Notes: generated by a model from the letters alone, not told the origin. 64,000 bases of DNA from CAVVFX01 sp963747535 (GCA_963747535.1 CAVVFX010000017.1:372001-436000); one strand, 5' to 3'. Shown: positions 39,010 through 47,774, numbered from the stretch's first letter. Numbers and translations: made by a program.

Positions 39010-39444
39010 TTAGTCTTTCAGAATAGCGCCTGTGTCGTTTTCCCTCGCGTGTCTCAACACCGGCTCAATGTCTTTGCCGGCAAGCTTATCACGGGCGATG
39101 TAAACCATTGAACTATAACGGACGTACGTGTTCGCCGGGTCAGCGTAGAGGCTTGTCATTATGTCGCGTAAGACATCCTTGTCATAGAACGTGTACGTTC
39201 TCAATCGAAGCGCCTCCCGCCGCGCTGGCGGCAGATCGCCGCGCAGAGCGAAGTACGTGCTGTCCTGGCCGTTGACGAAACCCATGAGGTAGGTCGAGCG
39301 AGAAATCTCAGGCCACGACTTCCATTGTTTGCCGTAGTTAAACAGTTGTTCGTCCTGAGCCGAGGTTGGGGCGACGCCAAGAACGATGAGTGTAACGAGT
39401 GCCAGTAACGTACAGCGTCCGGGGGGCGGGCTCATCTTGGTCAT
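39010..39444 (-). CDS. Secreted hypothetical protein
   Basis: 144 residues (or 141 from the second ATG). Signal peptide: CTLLALVTLIVLGVAPTSAQ with cleavage after SAQ. The mature part has repeated helix-like stretches (YFALRGDLPPARREALRL; FYDKDVLRDIMTSLYADPAN; YSSMVYIARDKLAG). No family recognised; the layout suggests a small helical periplasmic protein. Confidence 0.6.
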   Translation of the reverse strand: MTKMSPPPGRCTLLALVTLIVLGVAPTSAQDEQLFNYGKQWKSWPEISRSTYLMGFVNGQDSTYFALRGDLPPARREALRLRTYTFYDKDVLRDIMTSLYADPANTYVRYSSMVYIARDKLAGKDIEPVLRHARENDTGAILKD

Positions 39445-39454
39445 TCGTTCAGCC

Positions 39455-39730
39455 TCAAAAGGTACCAGTCACAATTACTGTTCGGCGCAAATCATCTAGT
39501 ACTCTAAATACGTCGTCATCAAGCGTGTGCGTCGGACTCAATATGAGAGGCCACCCATCACCGATTGCGGTGTCGTTAAATGACACGCTCAGGGTAATGC
39601 CGTTAGCAGCTTCCGCCCCAACTATATGCCAGTTTTCGCCTGAATGCGTCTCGCAGAACCGGCGCGCCCCAGCAGAAAACTGCTGCGAATATTTGCCAGC
39701 TCCAGAGTCATCAACTCGACAAGTGCTCAT
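39455..39730 (-). CDS. Hypothetical protein
   Basis: 91 residues, no signal peptide. Predicted beta-rich with ENWHIVGAEAANGITLSVSF and a C-terminal DDLRRTVIVTGTF. Not recognised. Ten bp upstream of the secreted protein gene, so possibly one transcript. Confidence 0.45.
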   Translation of the reverse strand: MSTCRVDDSGAGKYSQQFSAGARRFCETHSGENWHIVGAEAANGITLSVSFNDTAIGDGWPLILSPTHTLDDDVFRVLDDLRRTVIVTGTF

Positions 39731-39879
39731 GATCGCTACTCCACAACCGGCATGATAACTTATCGTGGCCTGTCTTGAAAACAGCCCACGCCGCTACGGG
39801 CGAGGCGCGCCTGCCGTGTAGAGTCTACAAACGCGAGCCTGGCACGGCGTTCCGCTTGATTATCCGTTCCGTGGATATC

Positions 39880-40380
39880 TCAAAGGCCTCTGCGAACAAT
39901 CGAAGTCGAAAGATCAAAGCGGATGGCGTATAGAGTTTTCAGGTACTGCTCGTATTGCTGATAGTCATGTGACACCCGCGGTCGATTGTTCAGCCATTCC
40001 CGCAGCCCACTTGCAGAATCTAGCGTATCCCGACGCTCGAAGAGAACCATCACTGTGGTCAGCAGCCCGTCCTGCTCCAAGAACTTCGTGACATCTTCTG
40101 CGAGTTTGGCGTGATCGTCGGTCGGCGGAATCACATTCGTCATGAGCCAGAAATTTCGATTCATCGCATCAAAACGCTCGGCCACCGCGAGGCGCTGCTC
40201 GCCAAGCTTCTGTTTCTTCCAGAAATGATGTTGAATGCGAGGGCCGAGGGAGGGGCCGAGGGAAGCAACGATGACGGCACTGCTGAACGAGGTAAGCAAC
40301 GTTGGCCAGTCCATTACTTCAGGGTAGTAAACTGGTTCTTTCTGATCTCGTTCGGCATCGGCAATCCGCGCTACGTTCAC
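39880..40380 (-). CDS. Membrane-anchored hypothetical protein
   Basis: 166 residues, or 144 if the internal ATG (MDWPTLLTSFSSAVIVASLG) at 40314 is used, which would place a short hydrophobic helix at the N-terminus and is more natural. The rest is charged helical (KLGEQRLAVAERFDAMNRNFW). Not recognised; orphan cargo of the island. Confidence 0.5.
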   Translation of the reverse strand: MNVARIADAERDQKEPVYYPEVMDWPTLLTSFSSAVIVASLGPSLGPRIQHHFWKKQKLGEQRLAVAERFDAMNRNFWLMTNVIPPTDDHAKLAEDVTKFLEQDGLLTTVMVLFERRDTLDSASGLREWLNNRPRVSHDYQQYEQYLKTLYAIRFDLSTSIVRRGL

Positions 40381-40798
40381 TCCAGCAGCGGGATTGGGTC
40401 CGCCCCCGAATGCGAGCCGGACGTTACGGTTTCACCGCCGCTTCCATTCTCCACATCCCGGTGTCCTAGCACCTATTGCATCGACGCGTGACCCTTAGAA
40501 CCTATCGTGAACGTGACCCGCCTCTCAAGAAGTTCGAAGCTGATTATGCGCGTGCAAATGGTGAGCGGACCCGCTATCGCCACCGGGGAACGTGCATCTC
40601 GACTCGCAAAGGACAAAGTCACAGTGGCTGTGTACGAGTGTGAATGGGAGCTGTTACGCCTGGACCGTAGCGACGGTTTTTGTTGGACTGGCTGGATGGG
40701 TGAGCCACAAATAAACGCCCCCCGATAGCAGGAGATCGCAGGGCGCTCCCTCATGTTCAACTCGTCGTAGCTCCACTATGGTGAGCAGTTTGCTTTTC
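40381..40798 (+). other. Intergenic region in the accessory island
   Basis: Two short overlapping frames exist on opposite strands (40507-40728 and 40473-40760), neither with a ribosome site or recognisable similarity. I do not call a gene here. Confidence 0.4.
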
Positions 40799-41149
40799 TT
40801 AAATCGCAATCCTGGTTTCGATCGCCTCATAATCGGCCCGAATGCCGCCATCCGTAGTATCCAAGAGTCCGGCGGACGCGAGCGCCTGGACATCTCCGTG
40901 CACGTTGCTGTAGTCGCGTCCAAGCGCCTTCGCCAGGGCCCGCACGCTGGCGACCCTGTGCCGGCGGACGTATCGCAGCAGTTCCATCCGCTTGCCGGTG
41001 AGAACTCGGGCAAGCGCGTCCCAGCTTTCGAAGGCCAGATGGCGCTCGTGAAAGGTCTCGCCGCTCTCTGCACGGTGCCATGCATCCACAAACCGGCGCG
41101 AAGCCTGCTCTTCCATCGCGCCGCCTACGGTGATTTTGACTTCATTCAT
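40799..41149 (-). CDS. Winged-helix antitoxin/regulator of a TumE/TumA-like module
   Basis: 116 residues. A helix-turn-helix lies in the C-terminal half (GKRMELLRYVRRHRVASVRALAKALG, then SNVHGDVQALASAGLLD), as in HVO_A0114-like regulators that pair with DUF6516 (TumE-type) toxins. It overlaps the upstream gene by four bases (ATGA). Presumed antitoxin and autorepressor. No operator seen. Confidence 0.75.
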   Translation of the reverse strand: MNEVKITVGGAMEEQASRRFVDAWHRAESGETFHERHLAFESWDALARVLTGKRMELLRYVRRHRVASVRALAKALGRDYSNVHGDVQALASAGLLDTTDGGIRADYEAIETRIAI

Positions 41150-41433
41150 TTAGTACCTCGCAAAGCCCTTACGTCGGACCAAAAATCGGCCATCAGTTGC
41201 TCAACGCTGCTGAAGGTATAAGCCGTCTCGGCACCTTGGAAATGCCGGTGATCTCCTTTGCCGCGCTCATTATCGTACCCGACCTCCCGAATCCCGGGAA
41301 AACCATAGAACAAGGAGTACTTCAAGTCGTGAGTTGACCCTCGAACCGGAGATGGGACTCGCCAAAGCACCAATTCCACGACCGCACCGTCGTCATAATC
41401 GATGCGCTCGTGGAAGAGCAACGTTGCCCTCAT
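41146..41433 (-). CDS. DUF6516 / TumE-type toxin
   Basis: 95 residues matching the TumE (DUF6516) pattern: VELVLWRVPSPVRGSTHDLKY, then GYDNERGKGDHRHF, then AYTFSSVEQLMADFWSDV. The RYDNxxGKGDHRH core is the family hallmark. Members are toxins of type II pairs with a downstream winged-helix antitoxin, as here. The toxin gene comes first, unlike VapBC. Confidence 0.82.
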   Translation of the reverse strand: MRATLLFHERIDYDDGAVVELVLWRVPSPVRGSTHDLKYSLFYGFPGIREVGYDNERGKGDHRHFQGAETAYTFSSVEQLMADFWSDVRALRGTK

Positions 41434-41929
41434 TCAAGTCCCATGATGGCACGTTAAACCATATGGCGTCAATGGCCAGCCCAACGTGGACTCACACCGC
41501 GTTTCCTCTCCATCTCCTTTACGCGCACTCCAAAAACTACCCAATACCCATGCTATCCAGGTAGTGGGAACGTGCTCCGCATCTTCGCGAGATCAATGGA
41601 ACGCTACCCCATCCACGCCAGCAACACCCCGCTAACCCCGCGCCATATCGAGGCCAGACTCTCAGCGCCGTTGGCCGCAGGTCAAGTTGAGGGGCGACAA
41701 CAAGAAGCCATTTGCCGAACGAACCTAAATTTAGCTTTTCTTTATGTCTACTGACACTTTGCCCCACGAGTTATCGGCCAAGACAACATTTCAGCCAGGT
41801 AATTTGCACGAACGAAGCCACTTTATCCTTTCCTTATGCCCCCATCTTCCCCTACACGAATCCCCCCCTGGACACGTCACATCTTTAGAGGACAAGCTCT
41901 CCCGGCTTGCGCCCATACCACTTGAGGCT
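41434..41929 (+). other. Region upstream of pilB
   Basis: No clear gene. The 17-mer CACGAACGAAGCCACTT at 41807-41823 is shared with the region upstream of dnaE. The pilB frame is open from 41744, but the first 62 codons look unlike a secretion ATPase N-terminus and overlap this shared sequence, so they may be leader. Confidence 0.5.
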
Positions 41930-43546
41930 ATGGCCACCGATAAAGTCACTCCGATAACTACCGCCGAAGCCATTCAGGCTCAATCACTTGCCGCCCGCTA
42001 TCGGTGCGAGTTCGTCGACCTCCGCGAGTTCAACATCGAGCACGACCTCTTCCGCTCCGTGCCCGTCGACCTCATGTTCCGTTACAACTTCGTCCCCCTC
42101 CGCAACGCCAACGGAACCCTTGATATCGCGCTCTCCGACCCGCGCAACCTGAATACGATCGACGAGCTCAGCCTTCTCCTCCACAAGAAACTGCGGGTCA
42201 AAGTCGCCACCAACTCCCAGATCTCCGACCTGCTCAAGAAGACCGAGCAGTCCCAGCGCGTCCTCGAAGAAGTCACCGAGGGTTTTACCCTGGACGTCGT
42301 TGGCGACGATGAGAACTCCGAGGAAACCCTTTCCATCGACAAGCTCACCGCTGTCGACAACAACATCGCGCCGGTCATCAAACTGGTCGACACCACCATC
42401 TTCAACGCGCTCGAACGCCGCGCCTCCGATATCCACATCGAATCCCGCGACCAGGAAGTCGCCATCAAGTACCGCATCGACGGCGTCCTCCACTACGCCA
42501 TGCCGCCCATCGCGAAGGACTGGCACTCCACTATCATTTCGCGTATCAAAGTCATGAGCGAGCTCGATATCGCCGAGCGCCGCGTCCCGCAGGACGGGCG
42601 TTTCCGCGTCCGCTACAAATCGCGCCTGATCGACTTCCGCGTCTCGATCATGCCCACGATCCACGGCGAAGACGCGGTGCTCCGCGTGCTCGATAAGGAG
42701 TCCATGAGCGAGAAGTTCGCCAAACTCTCGCTCGACGTCGTCGGTTTCTCCGAATCCGACCTCACCAAGTTCCGCCGCTATATCAACGAGCCTTACGGCA
42801 TGGTGCTCGTCACCGGCCCCACCGGGTCGGGCAAGACCACCACGCTCTACGCCGCGCTTAGCGAAATCAAGAACGACGAGGACAAGATCATCACCATCGA
42901 GGACCCCGTCGAGTACCAGCTCAAAGGCATCACCCAAATCCCGGTCAACGATAAGAAAGGACTCACCTTCGCCCGCGGCCTCCGCTCCATCCTGCGGCAC
43001 GACCCCGACAAGATCATGGTGGGCGAAATCCGCGACCAGGAGACCGCCCAGATCGCCATCAACTCCGCGCTCACCGGACACCTGGTCTTCACCACCGTCC
43101 ACGCCAACAACGTGCTCGACGTGCTGGGCCGCTTCCTGAATATGGGGGTCGAGGCCTACAATTTCGTGTCCGCGCTCAACTGCATCCTGGCGCAGCGCCT
43201 GGTCCGCGTCATCTGCGAGCATTGCAAGAAGCCCGTCAGGCATCCGGATTCGGCGTATATCGAGAGCGCCCTCGATCCCAAAGAATGGCAACAATACGAC
43301 CTGGTGGAAGGCGCGGGATGCTTCGAATGCGGAGGCACTGGTTTCCGCGGCCGCAGCGCCATTCACGAGCTGCTGGATCTGAGCGACAAGATTCGCGAGA
43401 TGATTCTCAATCGCCGCCCGACTTCGGAAATCAAACGCGCCGCCCGTGAAGAAGGCATGACCTTCCTGCGTGAATCGGCCGTCGAGAAAGTGCGGCTCGG
43501 CATCACCACATTGAAAGAAATCAACAAGGTGACCTTCATCGAATGA
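41930..43546 (+). CDS. pilB: PilB/GspE type II secretion or type IV pilus assembly ATPase
   Basis: 538 residues from the ATG at 41930 (the frame is open to 41744). N-terminal MshEN-like domain (ITTAEAIQAQSLAARY; FVPLRNANGTLDIALSDPRN), N2 domain and ATPase: Walker A GPTGSGKTTTLYAA, Asp box, Walker B IMVGEIRD, His box LVFTTVHANN, and a C-terminal zinc tetrad (CEHCKK, CFECGGTGFRGR). Powers pilus or pseudopilus polymerisation at the inner membrane. Overlaps pilM by four bases. A 238-bp piece of it is repeated at 37727. Confidence 0.93.
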   Translation: MATDKVTPITTAEAIQAQSLAARYRCEFVDLREFNIEHDLFRSVPVDLMFRYNFVPLRNANGTLDIALSDPRNLNTIDELSLLLHKKLRVKVATNSQISDLLKKTEQSQRVLEEVTEGFTLDVVGDDENSEETLSIDKLTAVDNNIAPVIKLVDTTIFNALERRASDIHIESRDQEVAIKYRIDGVLHYAMPPIAKDWHSTIISRIKVMSELDIAERRVPQDGRFRVRYKSRLIDFRVSIMPTIHGEDAVLRVLDKESMSEKFAKLSLDVVGFSESDLTKFRRYINEPYGMVLVTGPTGSGKTTTLYAALSEIKNDEDKIITIEDPVEYQLKGITQIPVNDKKGLTFARGLRSILRHDPDKIMVGEIRDQETAQIAINSALTGHLVFTTVHANNVLDVLGRFLNMGVEAYNFVSALNCILAQRLVRVICEHCKKPVRHPDSAYIESALDPKEWQQYDLVEGAGCFECGGTGFRGRSAIHELLDLSDKIREMILNRRPTSEIKRAAREEGMTFLRESAVEKVRLGITTLKEINKVTFIE

Positions 43547-44457
43547 CGCACCCGGTCATCCTCCAGAAAATCGCCGCCATATTCCAGGATCCGCCGCCGG
43601 ATCTGGCCTTCGAGATCGGCCCTTCCAGCGTGGCCATGGTTCGCGCTGTGGGTGGCACACAATCGGTAGTGGAAGAGCTTCCACCGTCCGCGATTTCGCC
43701 GTCGCCCGTCCGCGATAACGTGATTGAGCCGGAGGCGTTGCAGCAGGCAATTAAGAGTCTCCTGAGTTCTCTCGGTCCCGGCCGGAGACAGCGCCGCGCC
43801 GCTTTGATTCTGCCCGACCATAGCGCGCGGGTCTCGGTCCTCGACTTCGACCGCTTCCCCGATAAGGCCGAGGATCAACTGCCCCTCCTGCAGTTCCGCC
43901 TGAAAAAGACCTTGCCCTACGACATCGACTCCGCTGCCATCAGTTACTTCACCCAGCCGGTCACCAAAACGGGTAAGCGCGAAGTGGTCGCGGTGGCGAC
44001 ACCGCTCGAAGTGATTGCGCGCTACGAAGCGCCTTTCCGTGCGGCCAATATCCATACCGGGATCGTGACCATCTCGCACCTTGCCATGCTTGACCTGGTC
44101 ACGCCTGCCGGAGTAGTGATTGTAGCCAAGCTGAGCGGAGGCATCCTGACGGTCATGGCCATCGATCACGGCACCCTGCGCCTGGTGCGGTCGCTCGAAT
44201 TGACCGAACTGACCCTCGACGAAATCGCCGCCGATCTCTATCCCACGTTTGCTTATTCCGAGGACAGCTTTGGCTCGCGTCCCGAGACCCTCTTGTTGTG
44301 CGGCTTCGGCGACCTCGCCAGCGAGGCCAGCCGCCGGTTTGAAGAGGAGCTGGCGGCCAAGGTCGAATGCCTGCCTTTTCGAAATGCCGGCTTGGCGGGC
44401 TATCTCCATTCGCGGAACTTACTGAGCCGTGACCGTAAAGGACCCGTTGCTGCATGA
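43543..44457 (+). CDS. pilM: PilM-like actin-fold pilus assembly protein
   Basis: 304 residues. Actin-like fold: DLAFEIGPSSVAMVRA (phosphate-1), ALILPDHSARVSVLDFDRFP, LPLLQFRLKKTLPYDID as in PilM, VAVATPLEVIARYEAPFRAA, and GVVIVAKLSGGILTVMAID. It sits on the cytoplasmic face and binds the PilN N-terminus. Start overlaps the pilB stop (ATGA), and its own stop overlaps pilN. Divergent from E. coli/Pseudomonas PilM but positionally clear. Confidence 0.82.
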   Translation: MTHPVILQKIAAIFQDPPPDLAFEIGPSSVAMVRAVGGTQSVVEELPPSAISPSPVRDNVIEPEALQQAIKSLLSSLGPGRRQRRAALILPDHSARVSVLDFDRFPDKAEDQLPLLQFRLKKTLPYDIDSAAISYFTQPVTKTGKREVVAVATPLEVIARYEAPFRAANIHTGIVTISHLAMLDLVTPAGVVIVAKLSGGILTVMAIDHGTLRLVRSLELTELTLDEIAADLYPTFAYSEDSFGSRPETLLLCGFGDLASEASRRFEEELAAKVECLPFRNAGLAGYLHSRNLLSRDRKGPVAA

Positions 44458-45020
44458 GAATCCCCATCAATCTCGCCAGCCAGCCCTTTCGCCGCGACCG
44501 CGCCCTGATCATCGGCTCGAGCGTGCTCGCCGCGATCCTGATCGGGACCCTGGTCATGCTGATCTCGCTTACCCGCATCGATCGCAAGAACAAGCTCGAA
44601 AGCGCCAAACAACTCGCGGTCGCGCAAAAACAATTAGCCATGGTAATGAAGGACCAGGCCGCTGTGGACCGGGAATTGCGCCAGCCCCAGAATGCCGCGG
44701 TACTGGAGCGCAGCGTTTTGCTCAACGATATGCTGCGGCGCAAGGGCATCAGCTGGACCCGCATTTTCTCCGACCTCGAAAAGACCGTGCCCTACAATGT
44801 CCGGATCATCCAGATTCGCCCGCAGGTGGACGCCAATGACAAGATCTTTCTTCAGATGGTCGTGGGCGCAGACAATACGACGCAGCTCAATGCCTTCCTT
44901 GAGAAACTCGAAAGCTCCGATGTTTTTGGCGCGACCACGGTCTACAACACCGTTCCACCATCGCAGACCGACCCCCTATTTCGTTACACCGTGAGTGTGA
45001 GATATGCCCAGAAACTGTAG
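44454..45020 (+). CDS. pilN: PilN-like pilus assembly protein
   Basis: 188 residues. Starts with the PilN signature INLASQPFRR, the segment PilM binds, then one membrane helix (LIIGSSVLAAILIGTLVMLI) and a periplasmic coiled coil plus ferredoxin-like domain (ISWTRIFSDLEKTVPYNVRI). ATGA overlap with pilM. A type A repeat separates it from pilO. Confidence 0.85.
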   Translation: MRIPINLASQPFRRDRALIIGSSVLAAILIGTLVMLISLTRIDRKNKLESAKQLAVAQKQLAMVMKDQAAVDRELRQPQNAAVLERSVLLNDMLRRKGISWTRIFSDLEKTVPYNVRIIQIRPQVDANDKIFLQMVVGADNTTQLNAFLEKLESSDVFGATTVYNTVPPSQTDPLFRYTVSVRYAQKL

Positions 45021-45021
45021 C

Positions 45022-45072
45022 CGTGGGGCAGACCATCGTTTTTTGTGGTCTGCCCGTCTGCGCAGCAGACGC
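45022..45072 (+). repeat. Type A double-hairpin repeat, copy 8, inside the pil operon
   Basis: GGGGCAGACCATCG, T-run, TGTGGTCTGCCC, then GTCTGCGCAGCAGAC. Two bases after the pilN stop and in the sense of transcription, so it is certainly in the pil mRNA unless a promoter lies between. Immediately followed by a type B sequence. Confidence 0.85.
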
Positions 45073-45075
45073 TCT

Positions 45076-45098
45076 CGTAGTAACACAGACTTCACTCT
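45076..45098 (+). repeat. Type B sequence next to copy 8
   Basis: GTAACACAGACTTCACTCTATG: one arm matches the ACACAGACTTCAGTCTGTG consensus and the other is degraded. Confidence 0.55.
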
Positions 45099-45112
45099 AT
45101 GCCTGGATGCCC

Positions 45113-45730
45113 ATGCCTAGACTACAGCTCGTCTCCAAACTCAGCTCATTGCAACGCGTAACGCTGCCCCTGGCAGCTCTCAAAGACACGCGCGTCCAGG
45201 TCCGCCTGGCGCTAGGCGTGTTGCTGGCGGCGAATCTGGTCGCTGCCGGTTTCGCTTTTCACCTTTTCGACGATTCACCCGAGAAACTCGCCACCGAAGT
45301 GCAGCGGACGCGCCAGCAAGTCCTGGGGGCCATCGTGAAGCTCAACCGGACGCGGCAACTCGCCGGCAAGGTGGACAAAGGCCGGGACGAAGGCACCAGG
45401 TTCATCTCCACCTACATGACCAGCCGGCGCGCCACCTACTCGACCATCCTCAGCGAGCTCAACGAGACCGCGGCGCAGACCGGCATGAAGCCCAAGGATG
45501 CGCTCATCGGCCTGGACGCCATTCAGGGAACCGACTCACTGGACATGATGACCGTTACTGCCAGTTTCGAAGGCCCCTACCCGAACCTGGTAAAGTTCAT
45601 CAACCTTCTAGACAAGTCGAAGCGCTTCCTCATCATTGAAAGCCTGGCTGCCAGCCCCCAGCAGAATGGCAACATTTTGCAGGTGCAACTGAAGCTGAAC
45701 ACCTTTGTAAAGGATGACCCCGGCGCATGA
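45113..45730 (+). CDS. pilO: PilO-like pilus assembly protein
   Basis: 205 residues from the ATG at 45113 (an ATG at 45107 is also possible; the open frame further upstream is repeat DNA). One membrane helix (LALGVLLAANLVAAGFAFHL), a coiled coil (ATEVQRTRQQVLGAIVKLNRT) and a C-terminal ferredoxin-like domain (MMTVTASFEGPYPNLVKFIN), the PilO pattern. Forms the alignment complex with PilN. Overlaps the next gene by four bases. Confidence 0.8.
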   Translation: MPRLQLVSKLSSLQRVTLPLAALKDTRVQVRLALGVLLAANLVAAGFAFHLFDDSPEKLATEVQRTRQQVLGAIVKLNRTRQLAGKVDKGRDEGTRFISTYMTSRRATYSTILSELNETAAQTGMKPKDALIGLDAIQGTDSLDMMTVTASFEGPYPNLVKFINLLDKSKRFLIIESLAASPQQNGNILQVQLKLNTFVKDDPGA

Positions 45731-46437
45731 AATTAGGAGCCGAGCCCAAGAAAGTCGGGATCTTCGTTGCGCTGCTCGCCGTGGCGGGGATCGTGTATTG
45801 GATGAACTCTTCGTCCGAAGCTCCTCCCGCTGCGGCCGTCACGCATCCCGCCGCGGACGCCGTTGCCTCGGTCGCGGTCGTCCCGGCAGTGCCGGATGGA
45901 GCCGGCAATCCCGCGAAGAAGCGCACGGCCCAAGGACGTGCCAGCATCGTAGAGAATATTTACAAGCTCGTCCCGGTCGATCCCACCAGAATCGATCCGA
46001 CGCTTCGCCTGGACCTGCTTACCAAAGTGCAGTCGGTAGAACTGGAAGGCGGCGTACGCAACCTCTTCCAGTTTTCCGAAGCTCCTCCTCCGCCGGTGGT
46101 TGCAGCCAAGGGGCCCATACCAAATGTCGGCCCGATTCACCCGAATGCGCAACCTTCGCCTCCCGCTGCGTCCATGCCCAAGCCTGCGGTTCCAACCGGC
46201 CCCCCGCCGCCGCCTCCCATCAATCTGAAGTATTACGGCTACAGCACCAAGCGCTCGGACGGCGAGAAGAAGGCGTTCTTCCTGGACGGCGAGGATGTCA
46301 TCGTGGCATCCGAAGGAGAGATAATCAAGAAGCAGTACAAAGTGGTGCGCATCGGCGTCAACTCGGTCCAGATGGAAGACACGACCTCCAAGACGACGCA
46401 AACCTTGCCGATCCAACAGGACGCGGCCCCGGTATGA
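45727..46437 (+). CDS. PilP-like pilus assembly protein
   Basis: 236 residues. N-terminal anchor (VGIFVALLAVAGIVYWM), a long Pro/Ala-rich linker (APPPPVVAAKGP; PTGPPPPPPINL) and a C-terminal beta domain (KAFFLDGEDVIVASEGEII; VVRIGVNSVQMED) like the HR domain of PilP/GspC. Links the inner-membrane complex to a secretin. No secretin gene (pilQ) is in the window. Overlaps its neighbours on both sides by four bases. Confidence 0.72.
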   Translation: MKLGAEPKKVGIFVALLAVAGIVYWMNSSSEAPPAAAVTHPAADAVASVAVVPAVPDGAGNPAKKRTAQGRASIVENIYKLVPVDPTRIDPTLRLDLLTKVQSVELEGGVRNLFQFSEAPPPPVVAAKGPIPNVGPIHPNAQPSPPAASMPKPAVPTGPPPPPPINLKYYGYSTKRSDGEKKAFFLDGEDVIVASEGEIIKKQYKVVRIGVNSVQMEDTTSKTTQTLPIQQDAAPV

Positions 46438-47774
46438 AAAGCTCAGCTTTTATTCTGCGCTCATCTGCCCGGGCACATCGCAATCCCGAATCCGGCTTTG
46501 CCATGCTCTTTGTTTTCGCCCTGGCGGCGATCGTCGCTCTCGGCCTCTACGAGCAACTTCCTCGCGTGGCCTTTGAAGCCCAACGTGAAAAAGAGCAGCT
46601 GCTGATCGATCACGGCGAACAGTACGTACGCGGGGTCCAGCTCTACGTCCGCAAGATGGGCCGCTATCCCGCCAAAATCGAGGATCTCGACAACACCCAG
46701 AATGTTCGCTTCCTCCGCAAGCATTACATCGACCCCATGACCGGCAAGGACGAGTGGCGCCTCCTCCACATGGGCCCTGCCGGCAAACTGATCGACTCCA
46801 AGATCCAGGCGGACGATCCCAATAAAACCGATTGGCACGCCGGCTCGATCACCGAATTCAAGTCTGCCGCTTCCTCGGATGGAGGTCCGGAGAACGCCAA
46901 CATCGGGACTCGCAAGCGTCCCAGCGACGACAAGGCTCCCAGCTCCATGCCCGGAGCCACACCGCCCGACCCCAACCAGACTGCGTCCAACTCACTGCCG
47001 GGACCGGGCGGAAGCCTGCCGGGCATGCCTCCAATACCAGGCGCCAGTCCGGGCTCCCAGGGTCAGTCAGGTCAAAACGGGGCGGCGAACTCGAACGCCG
47101 GCGGGGCCAGTATCTCCGGCAATGGTGGCTTCGGCGCCAGCATCTCCGGCAATGGTGGTTACGGATCCCCATCACCAACGCCTGGTCAATCTGGCCAGCC
47201 CGGCCAGCCCGGACAAAATGGCGCCCCGGGAAACTTGCAAGCCATGGGACCAGGACAGCAGCCTTACCCGACTGCGCCCGGCTCCAATCAGCCCAATGCT
47301 GCCGGCTTCGGCCAACCCGGTCAGCAGACAAACTCGGCGGCATCCATGATCAACAACCTCCTGACGAGTCCGCGCCCCGGCGGCATGCCCGGCGGAATCT
47401 CCGGTGCTCCTGGAATGGGCGGCGCGGTGATGGGCGGGCTCGCCGGAGTCGCCAGCACCCATAAGGGGCATGGCGTCAAACGCTATAACGATCAGGAAGA
47501 GTACGAGAAGTGGGAGTTCTTTTACGATCAGAGCAAGGAGATCGCCGCCGCGATGCCCGTTGTTCCGGGCGTCAATCCCAACGGCCAACAGAACCCAGCC
47601 CAGGGGACGCAGAACAGTGCCTTCGGAAACCAGGGGATGCAGAACAGTGGCTTCGGAAGCACGGGGATGCAAAACACCGGCTTCGGAAGCTCGGGGATGC
47701 AAAGCACGGGAGGCTTCGGAAGTTCCAATCCGACACCGCCCCCGCCGCCTACTCCTCCGCCCCCGACCCAATAG
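46434..47774 (+). CDS. Type II secretion/pilin-like protein with glycine-asparagine-rich C-terminal repeats
   Basis: 446 residues from the ATG at 46434. The N-terminus is prepilin-like: ESGFAMLFVFALAAIVALGLYE followed by KMGRYPAKIEDLDNTQNVRFLRKHYIDPMTGKDEW, matching GspG-type pseudopilins. The last 280 residues are low complexity: a PGQSGQ/NGGFGASISGNGG-type stretch and four NSGFG/GMQN repeats (QNSGFGSTGMQN). These could be surface-exposed or flexible. The residues before the hydrophobic segment lack a classic Gly/Phe cleavage site except G-F in ESGFAM. The 3' end overlaps the convergent hpnD by 26 bp. Confidence 0.7.
   Translation: MKSSAFILRSSARAHRNPESGFAMLFVFALAAIVALGLYEQLPRVAFEAQREKEQLLIDHGEQYVRGVQLYVRKMGRYPAKIEDLDNTQNVRFLRKHYIDPMTGKDEWRLLHMGPAGKLIDSKIQADDPNKTDWHAGSITEFKSAASSDGGPENANIGTRKRPSDDKAPSSMPGATPPDPNQTASNSLPGPGGSLPGMPPIPGASPGSQGQSGQNGAANSNAGGASISGNGGFGASISGNGGYGSPSPTPGQSGQPGQPGQNGAPGNLQAMGPGQQPYPTAPGSNQPNAAGFGQPGQQTNSAASMINNLLTSPRPGGMPGGISGAPGMGGAVMGGLAGVASTHKGHGVKRYNDQEEYEKWEFFYDQSKEIAAAMPVVPGVNPNGQQNPAQGTQNSAFGNQGMQNSGFGSTGMQNTGFGSSGMQSTGGFGSSNPTPPPPPTPPPPTQ

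Noticed and set aside
40473..40760. Overlapping 73- and 95-codon frames on opposite strands
   Set aside because: Neither has a ribosome site or recognisable content, and I cannot choose between them.
41984..43366. 460-codon open frame opposite pilB
   Set aside because: Antisense shadow of a strongly conserved ATPase. The composition is Asp/Val/Gly-rich and repetitive, with no motif.
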